Shown in pieces: positions 1-11,284 of a stretch of 64,000 nucleotides of DNA (position 1 is its first letter; every line of letters begins with the position of its first letter). Origin of the DNA: Tachypleus tridentatus (taxonomy: Eukaryota > Arthropoda > Merostomata > Xiphosura > Limulidae); contig NC_134831.1 of NCBI RefSeq assembly GCF_004210375.1, positions 43,496,035 through 43,560,034 of the forward strand. Reading direction: 5' to 3'. The position numbers were made by a program, and so were the translations under genes. Under the pieces are notes generated by a model, which saw only the letters and a list, made by a program, of their open reading frames with translations, was not told the origin of the DNA and did no database searches.

Positions 1-465
1 GACTCTCAGTCCCGTTAGGGTGAACTAATGTTTACTTATTAGAATGGGTCTTAGTCCCGTGAGGGTGAACTCATGTTTATTAATGAGAGTGGCTCTCAGT
101 CCCCGGAGGGTTAAGTAATGTTTGCTGATTTGAATGGCTCTAAGTCCTGGGAGGGTGAAATAATGTTTGCTGATTAGAATGGCTCTCAGTCCTTGGAAGG
201 TGAACTAATGTTTGCTGATTAGATTGCCTCTCAGTTCCTGGAGGGTGAACTAATTTTTGCTGATTGGAATGGCTCTCAGTCCCGAGATGGTTAACTAATG
301 TTTATTAATTAGAATGGCTCTCAGTCCCGGGAGGGTGAACTAATGTTTGCTGACTAAAATGCTCTCAGTCCTGGGAGTGTGAAATAATGTTTCCTGATTA
401 GAATGGCTCTCAGTCCCGGGAGGGTGAACTAATGTTTGTTGATTAGAGTGGCTCTCAATTACGGG
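1..465. repeat. 45-bp minisatellite, about 10 copies
   Basis: Tandem units of 45 bases, each containing CTCTCAGTCCCGGGAGGGTG followed by AACTAATGTTTGCTGATTAG. The CAG of the unit recurs at a strict 45-base spacing (6, 51, 96, 141 and so on). Units differ at a few positions. One unit near 355-362 has lost a base. The array runs off the left edge of the window, so its full length is unknown. One minus-strand frame is open through a consensus unit, but several units carry stops in that frame, so coding is unlikely. Confidence 0.95.
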
Positions 466-544
466 AAGACACTGAGTTAATTTGTTGCAGCCTACTCTCA
501 GTTTAAAATAAAACAGATTATGTAGAACAAGCTCCAGGCATATC

Positions 545-775
545 CTTTTTGTCACCGGTAATATCCATAAGAGACCATTTCCTAAAGATGGTAGGCAAGT
601 TAACTTACCTGTAGAGCCCACTGCCATGAAACCTTGCCCTTGAGGCGGTAGATAAATTAACTTACCTGAGTAGCTTACAGTCAAAATACCTTATCCTGAA
701 GGTAGTAGATAAATTTACTTATCTGAGGAGCATAAGGTCAAGAGACCATGTGCTCAAGACGTTGGGAGCATACAC
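545..775. repeat. 57-bp tandem repeat, about 4 degenerate copies
   Basis: The motif GTAG(G/A)(C/T)AAATTAACTTACCTG begins at 591, 648 and 705, an exact 57-base spacing. It is followed in each unit by a GTCAAAA/GCCATGAAA-type segment ending near CTTGAGG. A weaker first copy precedes 591. It lies 80 bases from the 45-bp array but has an unrelated unit. Confidence 0.8.
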
Positions 776-2846
776 TCAAAAGAAACCATCAGTGATAAAG
801 AAATATTAATATAATTATTCAAGGTAGCGCGGATTTTGGAAAGCTCCGTGAATGCCTTTGAGTCTGGACAGGCATCAGTTTACAGATCAAGTTGAAAAGT
901 CTATAAAGCCGTAGCTATTTCATCTTTGCTTTAATCATGTGAGTCTTGGGAAACATACAGTTGTCTTATGAAGAAAATTAACCATTTTCATCTAAACTAT
1001 CTCAGACGACTGATGAGAATAAGATGGCAAAACAAAGCTTCTCATACAGATGTTTTACAACATGTAAGAACGTTGTGTGTTAGTGCTATAGTCATGAAAG
1101 TATAACTAAGATGACCAGACCATGAATTCAGGATTTCATTAAGATGCTTCTCAAAGACGAGATTATACGAAGAGCTTATTAAAGGCAAGGGATCACAAGA
1201 TAAGACACATAAGAGATATAAATATTCCTTGAAGCTAACAAAAAAAGCTCTGTTACATTAATGTTAACAACTGGAAAGTAGTAATTCAATACTACAAGTC
1301 CTGGAGTAAGCTAGTTCACGGTGAAGCGTCTGGTTTTAATTAATACTTCAATCACCAAAAATGTAGAAACTAAGAGTCGTATTCTCGAGTCGTGTCAACA
1401 AGATATACCAAAAACACTGGGATGTGAAATAGCTGTCATCTTTACATGTAATGAACGAACAACAGCAAATATTAACAAATTGTGGAGTGTATCATTGATT
1501 ACAAAATCACTAACTCTACAAATGTGTTGGAGTGAAGCCAAAATAGAGTTCCCTACGGTTCATCGTTGTAAAAAATCAGTTGGGTTGTTCTGACAGTTTT
1601 GAATTGTTTTTTATATTTTTATGATATATGGGTTAATAAAGAACACACAGAATATTTAACAATTCAGTCGTTTTCGTTTGAACCTTCAGAATAAACGTGT
1701 ACAGTGTTTCTTTTTTATAAACTTATGGCAGCTAAGTGTTGTTAATCGATGATTTTTTTTCTGCTAATACTACTGATACGTCAGCTTTAAGATAAATGTA
1801 TCCGGCTATTAATAAAGTTAAAATAAACAACTGGTAAAAGGAAATTAAGTTTACGACAGCAAGAAGAAATTTCCATGTCTTTTATACCAGTTAATATAGT
1901 CTAAAAGTTGTTCAAGTGAAATAGTTTAAACTTAATTATTTTTATATTTTCAATCTACGCATTAGATATGATATTATAATAGAAACCTTGCTTATATGAT
2001 ACTGGGAAACCATTTTTACTTCGCGATGTGCAACCCCCAACTTCGCGAAGTATTTATTCTGCGTGCATGTAAATTTGCAATAGGGGTTACGATTTTCCTG
2101 TTTCACCTCTTTTTCTTTCCCATCACGGAGAACTTTATTTTTATCTATTCTCAGGATGCAGATATGACGTCATGAAATGTCACACGCGGATCTGATGCAC
2201 TTGCGCCACTGGTAATTAAAAATAATATTTCTACTTACGAAATAGTAGATCTGATCTTCTAAAAATAGTTTTAGACTGAATAAATAAATGTAGAAACATC
2301 ATTACATTTACTTGACACTCGCTGTGATAAAGAATGTGAAGGTTTTAAACAAAAACAAAGGTTATTTACTTTTATTACGTAAGTAGAAATAAGTGAACCT
2401 TCTTGTTAATATTAACTGAAGTAAATGCAAGAGCAAAACGCTAAAGAAAAATATGTTTTAAAGGATTCAATTCAGTTAAACCTGTTTTTGTTATTACTGT
2501 TGTTTATAAAAAAAAAAAAAATAGTTCCTACTTGGGTAGAACCTATTAGCTGGAGCAAAGCGTCACACACACGTATTACTAATAAATATTTACAATAAGG
2601 AAAAACTAGTTTCGATTCATTTCAACTTCGCACAACTAAATATGGCTCGTTCATGAGGTCATTGCTGTATATAAGCATTTAGAAAGCTGTGAGAAACAAG
2701 TTTTCTGCTTTTATACTATTTAATGTTTTTTTTTTTTTTGGCATATCAAAGCTTGTATTATAACTTCATATCAACAGTCATTAGGCCTAGAGACATGCTA
2801 AGACTAAGCTTCGTTGAATATTAATCCTAAAATGATCGACGGGATG
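776..2846. other. Unique AT-rich sequence, no gene recognised
   Basis: No exon, repeat or transposon was recognised. An open frame of 90 codons at 1321-1593 (+) starts with GTG, resembles no family I know and is best treated as chance. Two short motifs stand out. A perfect cAMP-response-type palindrome TGACGTCA lies at 2165-2172. A CpG-bearing pair lies at 2018-2051: ACTTCGCGA, then the self-complementary ACTTCGCGAAGT. A run of A at about 2508-2521 and a run of T at about 2728-2740 are simple sequence. Confidence 0.5.
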
Positions 2847-4348
2847 TATACTCTTCAAAACAATAAACGCAAAAGGGATATTTTTTTTATTTTAAAGAGA
2901 AATATATGTAATAACGTTACAAGCTCAGAGTATGTGATGTTACACGTGTTAAGGCACTGATTGTCAGACCAAAATGACAATAAAAGTTGTGCACTTTGAA
3001 AACGGAGGAAAACATCGGATTTTTCGCCAAAACGCATGCGTGTCCAATAAATTTGTTTGAGTGATCTGCATGTTCTGCAAGTGCAACATGTGCAAAATCC
3101 CTATAAAAGTGACGGGTTCTCGGTTTCCATAGCTCAGTGTTAAGCCACCGACACGCAATACAGTTACGTCAAGACTGACTGAAGCACAACGCATCAATGC
3201 CATTGGTCGCTTGGAAGCAGGCGAATCTCGATCAGATGTTGCCAGAGCTGTGAATGTCCACCCAAGCACCATCACAAGACTATGGAATCGTCACCAACAA
3301 CATAGATCAACTCGTGACCGTCCACGATCTGGCAGACCTCGTGTGACCACGCCCGCACAAGATCGCTACATCCGGTTACGTCACCTTCGGGATAGGACCA
3401 CCACTGCGACGTCTACTGCCTCAACCATACCAGGGCTGCGTAGGATTTCCGATCAGACCGTACGCAACCGTCTACGAGATGCAGAAATCTGACCTCGACG
3501 TCCAGTCAGAGGCGTCATCCTCACCCAGCAACATCGTCAAGCACGGCTGCAGTGAACTCGGGCACATCGGGTATGGCCTCATCGACGATGGAGGCATGTT
3601 TGGTTCAGCGATGAATCACGTTTTATGCTTCGTAGGCAGGATGGAAGGACCCGTGTTTACCATCGCTGAGGTGAACGTTTTGCAGCAAACTGTGTGCAGG
3701 ATGTTGACAGATTTGGTGGTGGCTGCCTCATGATGTGGGCTGCCATCGCCTACAGTGCCAGAACAAACCTTTTGCACATTCGAGGGAATCTTACGGATCA
3801 ACGATACGTCGACGAGATTCTTAGGCCCCATGTGCAACCCATCATGGTGAATGTCAACGACGTTTTTCAACATGACAACGCCCGTCCTCACACAGCCCGG
3901 CTCACCACTGTTTTCTTGAGACACCACAACATCAACGTTCTTCCCTGGCCCTCCAGATCACCAGATTTAAACCCCATCGAACATCTTTGGGACGAGTTGG
4001 ACCGACGTCTGCGACGGCGACAACCTCAACCGCAGACTCTACCTCAGTTTGCAGCAGCTTTGCAGGCTGAGTGGACAGCCATTCCACAGGATGTGATTCG
4101 TCATCTCATCGCTTCCATGGGCAGGAGATGCCAAGCAGTTATTGATGCTCACGGGGGGCATACTCGTTATTGACGTTGAGTGACGTTAAACTTCACCTAG
4201 TGAGCGTGAACTTCGCCTTTGCAGACTTTGAATGTTCAGCAGTGAATGTGCAAAGTTTCACACATGTCATACAGAACTACCCGGAATAAACTTGTTAACA
4301 ATTTGTCTCATATTTTGCCTTTTGCGTTTCTTTTTTTGAAGAGTATAT
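2847..4348 (+). mobile_element. Tc1-family DNA transposon, nearly full length
   Basis: An element of about 1.5 kb is bounded by imperfect inverted repeats of roughly 28-30 bases. The left end reads TATACTCTTCAAAACAATAA and continues ACGCAAAAGG. The right end, on the opposite strand, reads TATACTCTTCAAAAAAAGAA and continues ACGCAAAAGG. The ends sit on TA dinucleotides, as expected for TA-targeting elements. The interior carries one transposase reading frame in the same orientation. The high similarity of the ends and the lack of frameshifts suggest recent inactivation. Confidence 0.9.
3142..4173 (+). pseudogene. Tc1 transposase, inactivated by nonsense codons
   Basis: A single frame encodes a recognisable Tc1 transposase of the expected ~340 residues. 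An N-terminal helix-turn-helix (SRSDVARAVNVHPSTITRLW) is followed by the GRPR segment (RSGRPRVTT) and the DDE core. The catalytic residues are intact: Asp in FSDESRF (3610-3612), Asp in QHDNARPH (3874-3876) and Glu in NPIEHLW (3979-3981). The last two are 34 residues apart, the Tc1 DD34E signature. Three in-frame TGA codons interrupt it (3490, 3553, 3667), and there is no frameshift. The expected start codon appears as AAG at 3142, just before the Pro-Pro that opens many relatives. TGA for CGA (a CpG transition) explains at least two of the stops. The catalytic triad is preserved, but no full-length protein can be made. Confidence 0.9.
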
Positions 4349-5360
4349 ATTGACCTCATCGAAGGTTTAAACAGTTTTCCAAAATATTTATGCACTAAAA
4401 TGTTTGTGGAAGCATGTCTGTATTGTTTATAAGTCTCCAATAACATATGAGCCGCACAGGAATGCAAAGAAAATACTAACTGTATCACAGTTAATCTCTC
4501 TAATTACTGTCGAGATGTCATAATAAATTTTTTTATTATAAAATAGGTTATTTCAACCAGTTATTTGACCCATTCTGTACACAACGTGCTTAAGGATGAA
4601 ATTATTCAATATAATATAATATATAGACCCCACCGACAATGAACGGTTAGTAAAAAATTACTATCACAGAATACAAAAGTAGATTAAAGCGTATTATTTA
4701 TCGTTGTTAGTAAATATACTGAACATGTATACCATTTTGAGGGTGTTCACGCATACTCAAGAATAATTATAAACTATAATTTTACTTTCAGCGTTGACTA
4801 CAATCTCCTTGAACTTTCTGGAAGAAATCTAACTTTTGTTTTATATATATACATATATATATGTGTATATCTTTGTACTTTTTTCATTCCAAATTTTTAT
4901 GTTGGTCTTCTTTAGTTAGGGGTGTCTCCTGTCTCTTCCCGGAGAAAGGGATGAAAGTTTACAAGCTATAGTTTTTGGGAACACATATTCTAGAGTTTAG
5001 GAACTAAAACTTTAACGATAAGCATTGTTCGCTGGGTGCGTATACTACAGAGGGCGCTGAGGCACATTTTGAGATAGCTTCAGCTCCAGCAAACTCTGTT
5101 TACCACCGTCCCTATGTTTAGCTCAAGCAAAATAAAGCTATTCAGCTCATCTAACGTTATTCTTATTAAATAACAAAAAGTTAAAAATATATATGACAAC
5201 AAATTAAAGTCATCCTTAGGCCTTCTCGATTTCTGTTTTACAAGAAGCGTCTTCTGAGTTAAAAGCATTCGGCATCAAAATACCAGCCATATATTTACCC
5301 AGTGGAACAGATAAAAAACAAAAAAGACCTTGTAATAAGGAATTATATACGTCTGCTTTA
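4349..5360. other. Unique sequence with AT microsatellite
   Basis: No gene was recognised. An alternating AT/TATA stretch with palindromic character lies at about 4842-4869. The remainder is AT-rich unique sequence. Confidence 0.5.
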
Positions 5361-5372
5361 CAGTAGTTCGTA

Positions 5373-5652
5373 GGCTCGGCATGGACAGGTGGGTTAAGGC
5401 GTTCGACTCGTAATCCGAGAGTTGCATGTTCGAATTCCTTTCGCACCAAACATGCTCGCTCTTTCAGCCGTGGGGGCGTTATAATGTTACAGTCAATCCC
5501 ACTATTCGTTGGTAAAAAAGTAGCCCAAGAGTTGGCGGTGGGTGGTGATGACTAGCTGCCTTCCTTCTTGTCTTACAATGCTAAATTAGGGACGGCTAGC
5601 CGCAGATAGCTCCCGGTAGCGCTATCTTTGCGCGAAATTCACAAACAAACAA
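5373..5652 (+). mobile_element. SINE-A, first unit of a tandem pair
   Basis: tRNA-derived SINE. The head CTCGGCATGGACAGGTGGGT contains the A-box, and GTTCGAATTC is the B-box. The conserved body follows (CAGCCGTGGGGGCGTTATAA, then TTGGCGGTGGGTGGTGATGA) and ends in an ACAAACAAAC tail. It is joined directly to a second copy. The direct repeat ACAGTAGTTC stands before this unit (5360-5369) and after the second unit (5908-5917), so the pair shares one target-site duplication. Confidence 0.92.
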
Positions 5653-5908
5653 GCCCGGCATGGCCAAGCGCGTAAGGCGTGCGACTCGTAATCCGAGGGT
5701 CGCGCCAAACATGCTCGCCCTTTCAGCCGTGGCGGCGTTATAATGTGACGGTCAATCCCACTATTCGTTGGTAAAAGAGTAGCCCAAGAGTTGGCGGTGG
5801 GTGGTGATGACCAGCTGCCTTCCCTCTAGTCTTACACTGCAAAATTAGGGACGGCTAGCACAGATAGCCCTCGAGTAGCTATGTGCGAAATTCAAAAAAA
5901 CAAACAAA
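5653..5908 (+). mobile_element. SINE-A, second unit of a tandem pair
   Basis: It begins GCCCGGCATGGCCAAGCG immediately after the tail of the preceding unit. It lacks about 20 bases covering the B-box: the text runs straight from GAGGGTCGCG to CCAAACATGC. It should therefore be a poor pol III template by itself. The tail is CAAAAAAACAAACAAACA. Confidence 0.9.
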
Positions 5909-6014
5909 CAGTAGTTCATCTTTAATATCGAGAAAGAAAACGGCTTAGGAAAGCAATTAAAAACAAGGTTGAAAAATTACATGTTTCTAGGAGTAAATGC
6001 GTCAACATTGTTGA

Positions 6015-6172
6015 TTTTGATTTGGTTTATTTTGAAGTTCGCAAAGCTACACGAAAGCTATCTGCGCTAGCTGTCTTTAATTTAGCAGTGTAAGACTAGA
6101 CTAGAGGAAAGGCAGTTTGTCATCACCACCCAACGCCAACTCGCGTGCCTTAACCACCTGGCCATGCGGGGC
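6015..6172 (-). mobile_element. SINE-A with internal deletion
   Basis: Reverse-oriented copy of about 158 bases. The tail end and the tRNA head are both present, but about 110 bases between the GCCAACTC motif and the head are missing. The target-site duplication is clear: TCAACATTGTTGA (6002-6014) and TCAACATCGTTGA (6173-6185). Confidence 0.88.
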
Positions 6173-6185
6173 TCAACATCGTTGA

Positions 6186-6970
6186 AGTTTTAAGTTTTGT
6201 CTCTTTTTTAAGCATGCGTGTATACACTGTTAAGATTTTGAAAAATGTTCCTTTCGTGTTTGGGTGGCATAAAGACAGAAAATATACAATAATATTTGAG
6301 AAAACATTTGTTCATAAACAACTTTGCGTTTCTCGTACTTGCGTTACAAAGTGACCCAGTGGTAATATGTGAAGCTGCAAAACGTAGGGTTAGAGAAGAG
6401 ATTCCGATGAATACGAATTGAAGTTTTAGCGACAGTTAGTCCTGTTATATGGTTCAAGGAGTCAGAGATAGCTCTCGTGATGGCGCGTGCTGCTAGCTAA
6501 CTGGCTGTATTTCTTATAGTCAGTTGTTGAAAATTAGGAACGAATAAATTTAAGCGTTTAAGGGTCTTTAACTTGGTTGTTCAGCCTACGTACATATAAC
6601 TTCAGAGTAATCATTAAGAACCAAAATTCCAATTCCATGAAACATCAGATAAAATTAAGTAAAACCTGTTTATATCACGACGTTTTTATTGAAGTTAATT
6701 TCGCGTTCTGATCCATACGTAATCTACACTAAAGCATTTTTATAGAATTACAACCAAACGATTACAAGACCAAGTTCAGCGACTACCATAGTAATCGCAC
6801 AACACATGTAGGATATTATCATAATAAGACTTATTTATTAATTTCAATTTTTCTCACACGCTCATGGAAAACAACAGGTAAACACTTCAGACTTATGGGT
6901 ATGCAACAAAATATGTGGTTTATATGTGGTCTTATAACTTTTGATCTATTATATAACTTTCAATGCTTCC
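6186..6970. other. Unique AT-rich sequence
   Basis: No exon, repeat or mobile element was recognised in this stretch. Confidence 0.45.
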
Positions 6971-7081
6971 TCTAGTACAGACGGTATGTATACGGATTTA
7001 CAACGCTAAAATCAGACGTTCGATTCCTCTCGGTGGGCTCAGCAGATAGCCCGATGTGGCTTTGTTATAAGAAACCACCCA
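6971..7081 (+). mobile_element. SINE-B copy
   Basis: Second tRNA-derived family. The head reads CTAGTACAGACGGTATGTAT, then a TTTACAACGC anticodon-like loop (position 34-36 would read TAC, as in tRNA-Val) and a GTTCGATTCC B-box. It ends CAGCAGATAGCCCGATGTGG and CTTTGTTATAAGAAA. Length is about 110 bases, with no long body. Confidence 0.8.
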
Positions 7082-9242
7082 TAACTTTCAACACCGATCT
7101 TTATGTGATTTAAACTTTTCATTTTTAGGTGAACTTCATTGGTGATTTTCAATTGAATTTTTATTTCACGTGATTTTGAAAGTTGACTCTTTTTTTTTAT
7201 TAAACTTAAGCTTAGACTTTCAATTTGTATCATTTAGTAAGTAATGGTTATAACTTAGCCGTTCTGTATTCACTCTATGAACTTTACATGTGGATAACAA
7301 AATACACTTTACAAAAACAAAACTTGAAGATCGTTTTTTTTTCTTTTTTGAGAGAGGCTGGGGGGGGGGTTATTGCATAGGCACTGAAACATAAACAGAC
7401 AAACTTATGACGCTGTAATTCCAAATGTTATATATAACTAAAATTTTTGGTTGAAATCATGTGTAATTGGCTAGTTTCAATTTTATTTTGCAACTTCATA
7501 AATGAGCGTATTTTAAACTTAAGTGTAACTATTGTTTCATTTCAAACATTTTCAAGGTTCCAACAAAATATAGTTAGGCTAAGTTCTATAACATTTGGGT
7601 CGACCTTGAGAACCTGTTTGGTTTACCGAAAAAAAAATAATGGTAATTTTTTCTTTACAGTTGAAGTATTCTAAAGTATATGAGCACTGGGGTTGAGAAC
7701 AGGAAGATGTCACCTAACGAATAGATTGTTAAACAGGAAATGAAAAGATTTATATCGAGTAAATACAAATTATTTTTTTGAGGAGTGGAGAGGGCTACAT
7801 CTTCTGTTTCCAGCTCGCTGAAGACAATGTTTATATGTTTCTACTTTTCTTTAGGGTCTCATATAATTATTTATCGCTATTATTCAACCTAAACCTACTT
7901 TGTCATACTAGTGTGGATTGAGCAAAGTCTTCACTTACGTGCCGAATTCTCAGTAAACGTTAGGTTATTAATTTAGAAAAACAAAAGTATCAAAATTAAA
8001 CGTGACAGTTACTCTTAAGTGTTGTTTTACAGGATTGTGATCAAAATTCTATCATTGTAAATTATCTAATGATCTTATGTATCATTACGTGAATAGAAAA
8101 CTTTTCCTATTTGTAATGGTGCGGAACACCTCACTACACTTTTAAAATAATATTATTAATTGTTATAGCTGTATAGATGATGCTAGATTATGCTGCATGG
8201 GTAACAGCATAATATATCTCTGTCGAAACAGTGCAATATTCTAGATTCAGTTTACTGCCATATTGTGATGTGAAGCAGACACAAAACAGTTCAATAATGT
8301 GGCAAAACATAGCAAAAACAATCCAGTATTATAACATGGCATAGTATAAAAGAATTAAATCCTGTGGAAAAATATAATAAAAGTTGTATAATACTGCAAT
8401 ACAATGCAATACGAACGTTTGCGACATTCTAGCAAAAATTTAATAAAAATTGTCCAATATACGGTACAGTGCAAGAAAGAATCCAACATTATAGCAAAAT
8501 ATAATGTCATTACTATGACATAAGTTGGTTTAAAGCAGCTCATTATCACACTATTCTGTTTCATAAAAATGAACTGTTTTTATACTATCTTGTGTTATGA
8601 TAAAACAGTTCATTATTATGGAATAAAATTGCCACAGATTGTTGCGAATATGACAACACAAAACAAAATAGCGCATTCAAAAGTTAATGGAGGCAATGAA
8701 AGCTTGTACAACGTCGAGACACAAGAAAATATACAAAACATTTGTGAAACGTGGAGGCACAAACTAATACAATAATTAGTACAATAATGAAAAACAGGGA
8801 AATTCAAAGCTATATAAAACACAAAGCAAGGCCACACAAAACAATGTAACCACTGAGAAACAACGGAACACAAAATCAGTTATTATGGAACCTATATAAA
8901 TATATATGTACTAGCAGATACCCGTAAAGTGTTTGTAGTAGTTTTCATGCCATTCGCTTGAATTTTCTTTATTCTACCATTTTCATGCACATTTAACCTA
9001 CGCTTTCTTGCAGGAATTATGTGTTAGGTCAATAAATCACGGTGTATTTGACAAAAACGTTACAATGCAACAAACAATGTCAGTAGACGTAACTCTATTT
9101 AATAAAACTACACGTAAAGCAAACAGTAGTAAAGTAATAGTAGTTATAATAGCTTACAGAATACGAAACAGCTTCGAACATTCAGCTGTATAAGAAAGAA
9201 ACTCATAAAAACGAAGAATAAAACCCGTACTAAATAAAAAAA
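7082..9242. other. AT-rich sequence, no gene recognised
   Basis: No recognisable gene. A G-run lies at about 7361-7370. Between about 8220 and 8900 short motifs recur irregularly (GTGCAATA, AACAGTTCA, AGCAAAA), suggesting an old, decayed simple or tandem repeat. Open frames here (for example 69 codons at 8355-8564 on the minus strand and 85 at 8616-8873 on the minus strand) are short, AT-biased and resemble nothing known to me. Confidence 0.45.
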
Positions 9243-9345
9243 AGCTACACAGTTGGCCCTCTGCAATCTGCCCCACTGCAGTTATCGAAACCACAATTTT
9301 AACGTTGCAAGCCCGACAGACTTACCGCTGAGCCACTGAAAAGAA
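9243..9345 (-). mobile_element. SINE-C fragment, decayed
   Basis: On the minus strand it reads a tRNA-like head (TGGCTCAGCGGTAAGTCTGT), a GGTTTCGATAACTGCAGTGG B-box region and a remnant of the AGAT...GTAGCTT tail. It is a third family, related to SINE-B in its head but with the AGCACAGATAGCCC-type tail. Confidence 0.65.
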
Positions 9346-9625
9346 TAGGGTAGTAGTATAGGCGCTACAAACAGTATCATCTTTCATAAATAGTAGTTGT
9401 TATGGGCTGAACAAAATTAAGAAAATTACTTACAGTCATGGTTAATTTAGTTATGTCATTTAAAAATCAGACTTTTAGGGTACGAATTAATAAAAAGGGA
9501 ACATTATTTATTTCATTTATAATTCTTATAACTATTTATTTATTAATTATTTTATTTAACTAAGACTTACTTACTGACTACCGTGTCAACTCGTTCATAA
9601 GTGCATACTATATCAAAAGTATTTG

Positions 9626-9879
9626 ACTTGCCATGGCCAGATGGTTAAGGCGCTAGACTTGTAATCTGAGGGTTGTTGGTTCATGTCCCCATTACACCAC
9701 ACCTGCTCTGCCTTTCAGCTGTGGGGACGTTATAATGTAACGGTCATTTTCACTATTAGTTGGTAAAAGAGTAACCCAAGTTGGTGGTGGGTGGTGATAA
9801 CTAGCTGCCTTCCCTTATACTGCTAAATTAGAGACGGCTAGTACATATAGCTCTCGTGTAGTTTTGCGCAAAAACAACC
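9626..9879 (+). mobile_element. SINE-A copy
   Basis: The head is TTGCCATGGCCAGATGGTTA, with the full conserved body, ending GTAGTTTTGCGCAAAAACAA. The flanks AAAGTATTTG (9616-9625) and AAAGTAATTTG (9880-9890) form an imperfect target-site duplication. Confidence 0.88.
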
Positions 9880-9890
9880 AAAGTAATTTG

Positions 9891-10663
9891 TGTTGTTAAA
9901 TAAGCAACAGTTTTATTCAACTCCTCTTGGAAAATAGAGCAGAAGAAACTGATGATCTAAATGAGAATATTTGTTACGATCTTAATTTGTAAACATAAAG
10001 TATACAAAACATTTTGTTAATTAATAAATACCTGGAGTTCTGAACGGATCAGTTCTAAAGGAAAAGTTAGGTGAAGGAAAAGCGAAACTATAGATTAAAA
10101 AGAATAAACACGAACTACTAAATACCTTTTACACAATAACAGTGTTTTTACACAAAATCTTGAGATTATCTACAACGGCCCACAGAGATCAACTTTGTTT
10201 TATAAACACATTTTTTTTATTATTGTGGCACAAGAATATGTTGCTTACGTAACGTAACATAAAAGTCACACAAATAGTTTAAACAAAAGTAACACCGACA
10301 TTCCAATTAATTTCTCTATTTAATGTAGGGATCTCTCTGTGTTCCACAAAACAACATCAACAGAAACCCACTCCTTTATGTTTGGTTAGTGCTTTAAGCT
10401 GAGTGTTGTAACAGACGAAAACATAAAATTACTCTATATGATGCAACATGTGGGTTCCACCCACAATGAACAGCATATAAGCAAGTCAATAATGCATATC
10501 ATAACACAAATCAATGAAAAGAAACTCGAGGACTGGGGTCTGAATCCAGATCATTTAGTTAAGAGATCTGATTATTCAACTGAACTAACCAACACTTCCA
10601 GACGCCATTATTTCCTTTGCTCACAAGGCTCTTTAACTATGAGTATGAAACTTCATACTAATC
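9891..10663. other. Unique sequence, no gene recognised
   Basis: AT-rich. An 85-codon open frame at 10438-10695 runs into the neighbouring inverted-repeat element and resembles nothing known to me. A small hairpin with arms TGTGGGT and ACCCACA lies at about 10449-10465. Confidence 0.45.
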
Positions 10664-10899
10664 TATGTATTTACGGTCAAATAATTTTTGGTTGATTTGC
10701 AACCACCCAGGACTTTGGCTAGTAGGTCACATGCTCTTTTCAAGAATACAACTCATCTTCAGTTTCCTTCATTCATAACGCTTTTTAACTATTAATATGA
10801 AAATATAGTAATAATATATACACGTGAGTGAGTTTAAACTCTTATGATTTAGTTGGGTGGTTGCAAATCAATCAAAAGTTATTTGACCCCAAATACATA
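10664..10899. mobile_element. MITE-like element with ~46-bp terminal inverted repeats
   Basis: The left arm 10664-10709 begins TATGTATTTACGGTCAAATA and ends GCAACCACCCA. The right arm 10854-10899 is its reverse complement with a handful of mismatches. About 145 bases of unrelated AT-rich sequence lie between. There is no coding capacity. The outer bases could sit on TA duplications. The size and structure fit a miniature inverted-repeat transposable element. A single foldback hairpin of other origin is also possible. Superfamily not assigned. Confidence 0.7.
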
Positions 10900-11284
10900 C
10901 AGGAACAACTTAGCCAGTAATTACCGGAAGTTAGTACCATGAAAAAAACAAACTGAATGGAATATGTGGCGTATTTTTATTTGTCTTGGACGAGTTTCCG
11001 ATTTATTATTTTACATGCAGTTCTAAATATATATTAAACTGAAATAAACTTATAAATTAATATAATTATACATTGATAAATCCCTTGCACCTCCTTCCTT
11101 AAAGAATTAAACATTAGCGTTAGACAATTTTTCACTCAAATGTTATATATACACATATACATTGCGAATAACACATTAAATATATTACATTGTCAAAGAT
11201 TTATAGAACTTCAGTATCGATGACAGTATATAACATAATCAATGCAAATAACCTGATGATGATGAAATTACACAGCACGTGAAA
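10900..11284. other. Unique AT-rich sequence
   Basis: Nothing was recognised. This flank marks the point where the gypsy-class element is truncated. Confidence 0.4.

Noticed and set aside
340..684. 114-codon minus-strand open frame through the 45-bp repeat
   Set aside because: It owes its length to the repeat unit having one open frame; neighbouring units carry stops or a one-base deletion, and it runs into unrelated repeat sequence.
3616..3927. 103-codon minus-strand open frame
   Set aside because: Antisense shadow of the Tc1 transposase.
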